From positions 1 through 8,750 of the forward strand of contig JANBVJ010000011.1 in NCBI GenBank assembly GCA_024239055.1: a stretch of DNA of 8,750 nt. The letters are read 5' to 3'. The notes below the pieces were generated by a model that saw nothing but the letters and a program-made list of their open reading frames with translations, was not told the origin of the DNA and ran no database searches. Shown here in pieces: positions 6,188-8,750 of the stretch. Made by a program: the position numbers and the translations under genes. Numbering within the stretch: position 1 is the stretch's first letter; each line of letters opens with the position of its first letter. Source of the stretch: Patescibacteria group bacterium (GTDB lineage: Bacteria; Patescibacteria; Paceibacteria; Paceibacterales; UBA10102).

Positions 6188-6216
6188 TTGTCAAGCATAG
6201 TTTTCAGGTGTAAAAT
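6188..6216 (+). promoter_or_regulatory. Cassette-borne promoter of the Mrr-domain gene
   Basis: TTGTCA (6188-6193, five of six consensus) and TAAAAT (6211-6216, five of six) are separated by exactly 17 bp. They lie in the leader of cassette 6, so the promoter moves with the cassette. The predicted transcript start near 6223 almost coincides with the AGGAG at 6224-6228, giving a 5' leader of only about a dozen bases. Confidence 0.65.
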
Positions 6217-6234
6217 AGAAAAAAGGAGTGAAAA

Positions 6235-7929
6235 ATGGAAGAACTAGAGATTGGTAAAGCAAGAGCATATTACAATACTGCTGGCACTAGAATACTAAAA
6301 TACCAGTTAGAGATGGTGCATAAAGGACTAAACGAATATAAAGTAATTTCCGCTCCAGAATTGTATATGCTTGAAAACAAGGTTCAAATCCAGGCAGATA
6401 AGTGGAATACAAAATGGCAATCTCTTTTGGAAAAACAAAGAATAGTTGAACAAAAGGAAGCGAATATTGAAGAAGCAACAGAACGTACTGAAGAAGCAAT
6501 CAATAGATTACATCAAATAGACAATCTCCTTCTATACACACTGGATATTGATGACACAATAGACTGGGATACGCTAAAAAGGCATGATTGCTTTCCAGAG
6601 CCTAAACCGGCTATGCAGGTGAAAGTAGAGTACCCCAAAAAACCAACAGAAGACGATGAAGAATATCAACCAGTATACAGATTTATTGACAAATTATCAA
6701 AGAAAAGACGGTTAAAGAAAAAGAAGAAACTACAAGAACAATTTCAAGTTGACTTAGAAAATTGGAACAAAGAGAAACTCACAATAGATCGAAAGAACCT
6801 TGAAATACAAAAAGAATATAACAACGCTATAACTACATGGGAAAAGGAAAATGAAATCTTCTTAAAAAAGAAAGATGAATATAACCAAGGAATAGAATTG
6901 CTAAAGGAAAAGTATAGGCAAAATGACCCTACCGCAACGATAGAGTATTGCGAAATGGTACTAAACAACTCTCAATGCCCCGAGTCTTTTCCTAGGAATT
7001 TTGAATTTGATTATAACCCCGAAACAAAGATACTAATTGTAGAATACTCATTGCCACCTATCGAATGTTTTCCGACTCTTAAGGAGGTTAAATACCTTGT
7101 TTCAAAAAAAGAGCTAAAGGAGACTTACATATCAGAATCAGAATTGAACAAAATGTTTGATAGCACGATGTACAAGATAGCACTGAGAACATTGCATGAA
7201 CTATTTGAAGCCGATAAATCTAACGCATTGCAGGCGATTTCATTTAATGGGTGGATAAATTCAATCAACAAAGCCACTGGTATACGAGAAAACACCTGTA
7301 TATTGAGTATTCTGGCCAAAAAAGAGGAATTCATGGAGTTGGATTTGGCAAATGTTGATCCTAAACTTTGTTTCAAAAATTTAAAAGGAGTAGGAAGCAG
7401 CAAATTGAGTGGCATAACTCCCATAAAGCCAATTCTCAAAATCGATAAGAGTGACAAGCGGTTTGTGGATGCGTATACAGTTGTAGCTGACCTCGATGAA
7501 ACCTCGAATCTAGCAGCGATGGATTGGGAAGACTTTGAACATCTTATACGCGAATTATTTGAAAAGGAATTTGCCTCCGGTGGAGGCGAAGTAAAGGTAA
7601 CACAAGCTAGTCGCGATGGTGGCGTTGATGCAATAGCATTTGATCCAGATCCCATTCGTGGTGGTAAAATTGTTATACAGGCAAAAAGGTATACAAATGT
7701 TGTAGGAGTCTCTGCGGTCCGTGATTTGTATGGAACCGTCGTGAATGAAGGTGCTATTAAGGGAATTCTTGTCACAACAGCGGATTATGGTCCTGATGCG
7801 TATGATTTCGCTAAGAGTAAACCAATTACGCTTCTTAATGGTTCCAATTTACTGCATTTATTAGAAAGGCACGGCCATAAGTGTAGAATTGATCTGAAAG
7901 AAGCAAAAATAATTTTATCTGAAAAATAA
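6235..7929 (+). CDS. Restriction endonuclease-like protein, long coiled-coil N-terminus and Mrr catalytic domain (cassette 6)
   Basis: 564 residues. The C-terminal domain, about 425-550, is an Mrr-type (type IV restriction) catalytic domain: helix MDWEDFEHLIRELF with Glu435, Asp461-Gly-Gly-Val-Asp465, then IVIQAKRY with Gln482-x-Lys484, the QxK variant of PD-(D/E)XK usual in Mrr proteins. GILVTTADYGPDAYDFA and the late LLNGSNLLHLLERHG are also family-like. Mrr-type enzymes cut modified or foreign DNA. The N-terminal 60-240 is highly charged and predicted helical, with a basic run (KKRRLKKKKK) near 164, interrupted by a Pro-rich patch (FPEPKPAMQVKVEYPKKP); this part may sense the target or assemble the protein. 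Residues 240-420 are unrecognised. AGGAG six bases before the ATG sets the start. A recognisable promoter lies just upstream, so this cassette can be expressed wherever it is inserted. Confidence 0.88.
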   Translation: MEELEIGKARAYYNTAGTRILKYQLEMVHKGLNEYKVISAPELYMLENKVQIQADKWNTKWQSLLEKQRIVEQKEANIEEATERTEEAINRLHQIDNLLLYTLDIDDTIDWDTLKRHDCFPEPKPAMQVKVEYPKKPTEDDEEYQPVYRFIDKLSKKRRLKKKKKLQEQFQVDLENWNKEKLTIDRKNLEIQKEYNNAITTWEKENEIFLKKKDEYNQGIELLKEKYRQNDPTATIEYCEMVLNNSQCPESFPRNFEFDYNPETKILIVEYSLPPIECFPTLKEVKYLVSKKELKETYISESELNKMFDSTMYKIALRTLHELFEADKSNALQAISFNGWINSINKATGIRENTCILSILAKKEEFMELDLANVDPKLCFKNLKGVGSSKLSGITPIKPILKIDKSDKRFVDAYTVVADLDETSNLAAMDWEDFEHLIRELFEKEFASGGGEVKVTQASRDGGVDAIAFDPDPIRGGKIVIQAKRYTNVVGVSAVRDLYGTVVNEGAIKGILVTTADYGPDAYDFAKSKPITLLNGSNLLHLLERHGHKCRIDLKEAKIILSEK

Positions 7930-7964
7930 GTAGTCTTTTTTCATGTCTAGATTGAAAAATGGCA

Positions 7965-8044
7965 AACTAACAAGACGGTGCACTTGACTCCTTCTTTGCT
8001 CCCTTTGGTCGCTACGAATGAGCAAGTGACCTTTGCCGTTAGGT
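7965..8044 (+). repeat. attC: attC of cassette 6 (80 bp)
   Basis: Left core AACTAAC (7965-7971) is the exact reverse complement of G6110 plus TTAGTT at the cassette start; the right core is GTTAGGT (8038-8044). Arms GGTGCACTTGACTC (7977-7990) and GAGCAAGTGACC (8020-8031) pair fully, leaving a G and an A unpaired. An inner TTGCTC can also pair with GAGCAA. This is a textbook short attC. Confidence 0.93.
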
Positions 8045-8119
8045 TTCACAAACTTATAGGATAGATTGTAGTGAACTATATTGAAAATGACCAAATCATA
8101 GTAAATTAGGAGGAAACTC

Positions 8120-8750
8120 ATGAAAGCGATTGTATGCACAAAATACGGATCACCTGATGTTCTTCAGCTCAAAGAGGTAGAAAAACCTAATCCCAAGGAC
8201 AATGAAGTACTGATAAAAGTTCATGCGACATCAGTTACAGCTGCGGATGTGAAACTCCGAAGTTTTAACATCCCTCCCTTGTTCTGGCTCCCCATGGGAA
8301 TAATGCTCGGTTTTAAAAAGCCAAGAAGTCCAATTCTTGGAATGGAACTCGCCGGGGAAATTGAAGCAGTAGGCAAAGATGTAAAACGATTTAGGCAAGG
8401 TGACCAGGTTTTTGCACCTACTGGGTTGGCGGGTTTTGGTTCTTATGCTGAGTACAAATGTCTGGAAGAAGATAAGACACTGGCAATTAAACCAGCCAAT
8501 ATGACCTATGAGGAAGCAGCATCTGTTCCTATTGGGGCAATAACTGCATTGCATTTTCTGAGACAGGCAAATATACAGAGCGGACAAAAAGTGCTTATCT
8601 ATGGCGCTTCCGGAAGTATGGGTACTTATGCAGTACAGCTTGCCAAATACTATGGGGCTGAAGTGACCGGGGTATGCAGTACCACAAATTTAGAAATGGT
8701 GAAATCGCTGGGAGCTGATAAGGTCATTGACTACACGAAAGAGGATTTTG
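8120..8750 (+). CDS. Zinc-independent MDR oxidoreductase (quinone oxidoreductase-like), 3' end outside window
   Basis: The first 210 residues of a medium-chain dehydrogenase/reductase are visible: MKAIVCTKYGSPDVLQLKEV start, catalytic GroES-like domain (PILGMELAGEIEAVGKDVKRF, GDQVFAPTG), then the NAD(P)H-binding Rossmann motif VLIYGASGSMGTYAVQLAK with Gly162-x-x-Gly165-x-x-Gly168. The structural-zinc cysteine cluster and the catalytic zinc ligands of alcohol dehydrogenases are absent, so this belongs to the quinone/enone reductase branch, which moves hydride from NADPH to a small carbonyl or quinone. Full members have about 320-330 residues, so roughly a third is missing. An excellent site, AGGAGG (8108-8113), lies six bases before ATG. 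It sits just after a complete attC, so it is either cassette 7 or the first gene beyond the array; the leader 8039-8119 shows no clear promoter. Confidence 0.88.
   Translation, partial: MKAIVCTKYGSPDVLQLKEVEKPNPKDNEVLIKVHATSVTAADVKLRSFNIPPLFWLPMGIMLGFKKPRSPILGMELAGEIEAVGKDVKRFRQGDQVFAPTGLAGFGSYAEYKCLEEDKTLAIKPANMTYEEAASVPIGAITALHFLRQANIQSGQKVLIYGASGSMGTYAVQLAKYYGAEVTGVCSTTNLEMVKSLGADKVIDYTKEDF

Larger units (their letters stand above)
619..8750 (+). mobile_element. Integron gene-cassette array (cassettes 1 to 7, first and last partial)
   Basis: Units end to end are: cassette 1 remnant 619-1370, cassette 2 1371-2318, cassette 3 2319-3864, cassette 4 3865-5193, cassette 5 5194-6110, cassette 6 6111-8038, and cassette 7 from 8039. 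Each complete unit has one or two plus-strand genes followed by an attC. In each, the 5' six bases plus G are the exact reverse complement of the left core of its own attC, which is the signature of a unit that circularises. Genes all point the same way, so attI and intI are expected leftwards. No integrase gene is in the window. Cassette lengths (917 to 1928 bp) are on the long side for integrons. Whether the unit at 8039 is a cassette cannot be seen, because its right-hand end is outside. Confidence 0.93.

Noticed and set aside
7125..7775. A 216-codon open frame on the minus strand inside the Mrr-domain gene
   Set aside because: It lies wholly within a gene with a clear domain, ribosome-binding site and promoter; its translation is low-complexity Ser/Thr/Ile-rich with no motif.
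1265..8044. The repeated hairpin-forming spacers taken as a CRISPR array or as terminators
   Set aside because: Spacing is 0.9-1.9 kb, repeats differ in length and sequence, genes fill the gaps, and none ends in a T-run; paired cores identify them as attC.
8231..8587. A 118-codon minus-strand frame inside the oxidoreductase gene
   Set aside because: The plus strand encodes an unmistakable MDR protein there; the antisense frame shows no domain.

Overview
The window is a stretch of a bacterial integron gene-cassette array whose first visible cassette has been cut by an IS21-family insertion sequence. The decisive evidence is six attC recombination sites. Each pairs an RYYYAAC-type core with a downstream GTTRRRY-type core. 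For the five cassettes that are complete here, the left core of the cassette's own attC is the exact reverse complement of G plus the six bases at that cassette's 5' end (GTTAGGC/GCCTAAC, GTTATGT/ACATAAC, GTTATAT/ATATAAC, GTTCTGT/ACAGAAC, GTTAGTT/AACTAAC). That is expected if each unit once closed into a circle. The host cannot be named from the sequence. It is a bacterium with a large, probably chromosomal, integron; a spirochaete or a proteobacterium would both fit. Base composition changes sharply from cassette to cassette and reflects cassette origin more than the host.

Layout: 1-618 (minus strand), end of an IS21-like element carrying the 5' half of istA, with a reading-frame break at a run of eight A. 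619-1370, remnant of cassette 1 (PD-(D/E)XK-like nuclease, 5' end lost to the IS). 1371-2318, cassette 2 (class I SAM methyltransferase). 2319-3864, cassette 3 (481-aa protein ending in a coiled coil and a PD-(D/E)XK-like domain). 3865-5193, cassette 4 (two overlapping genes: a membrane-anchored protein and a soluble protein, both unrecognised). 5194-6110, cassette 5 (GIY-YIG nuclease of the LEM-3-like type). 6111-8038, cassette 6 (coiled-coil protein with a C-terminal Mrr-type restriction domain, with its own promoter). 8039 onwards, start of cassette 7 or of the flanking chromosome (zinc-independent MDR oxidoreductase, cut by the window edge).

All cassette genes read on the plus strand, 5' of their attC, so the attI/integrase end should lie to the left, beyond the IS. 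Four of the seven units encode nuclease-fold proteins from three different fold classes or subfamilies. Together with the two-gene membrane cassette, this suggests the array acts as a reservoir of anti-phage or anti-plasmid functions. That role is inference; the cassette structure itself is read directly from the sequence. No stretch longer than about 260 bases lacks a gene, and the gaps are almost wholly attC sites and short cassette leaders.
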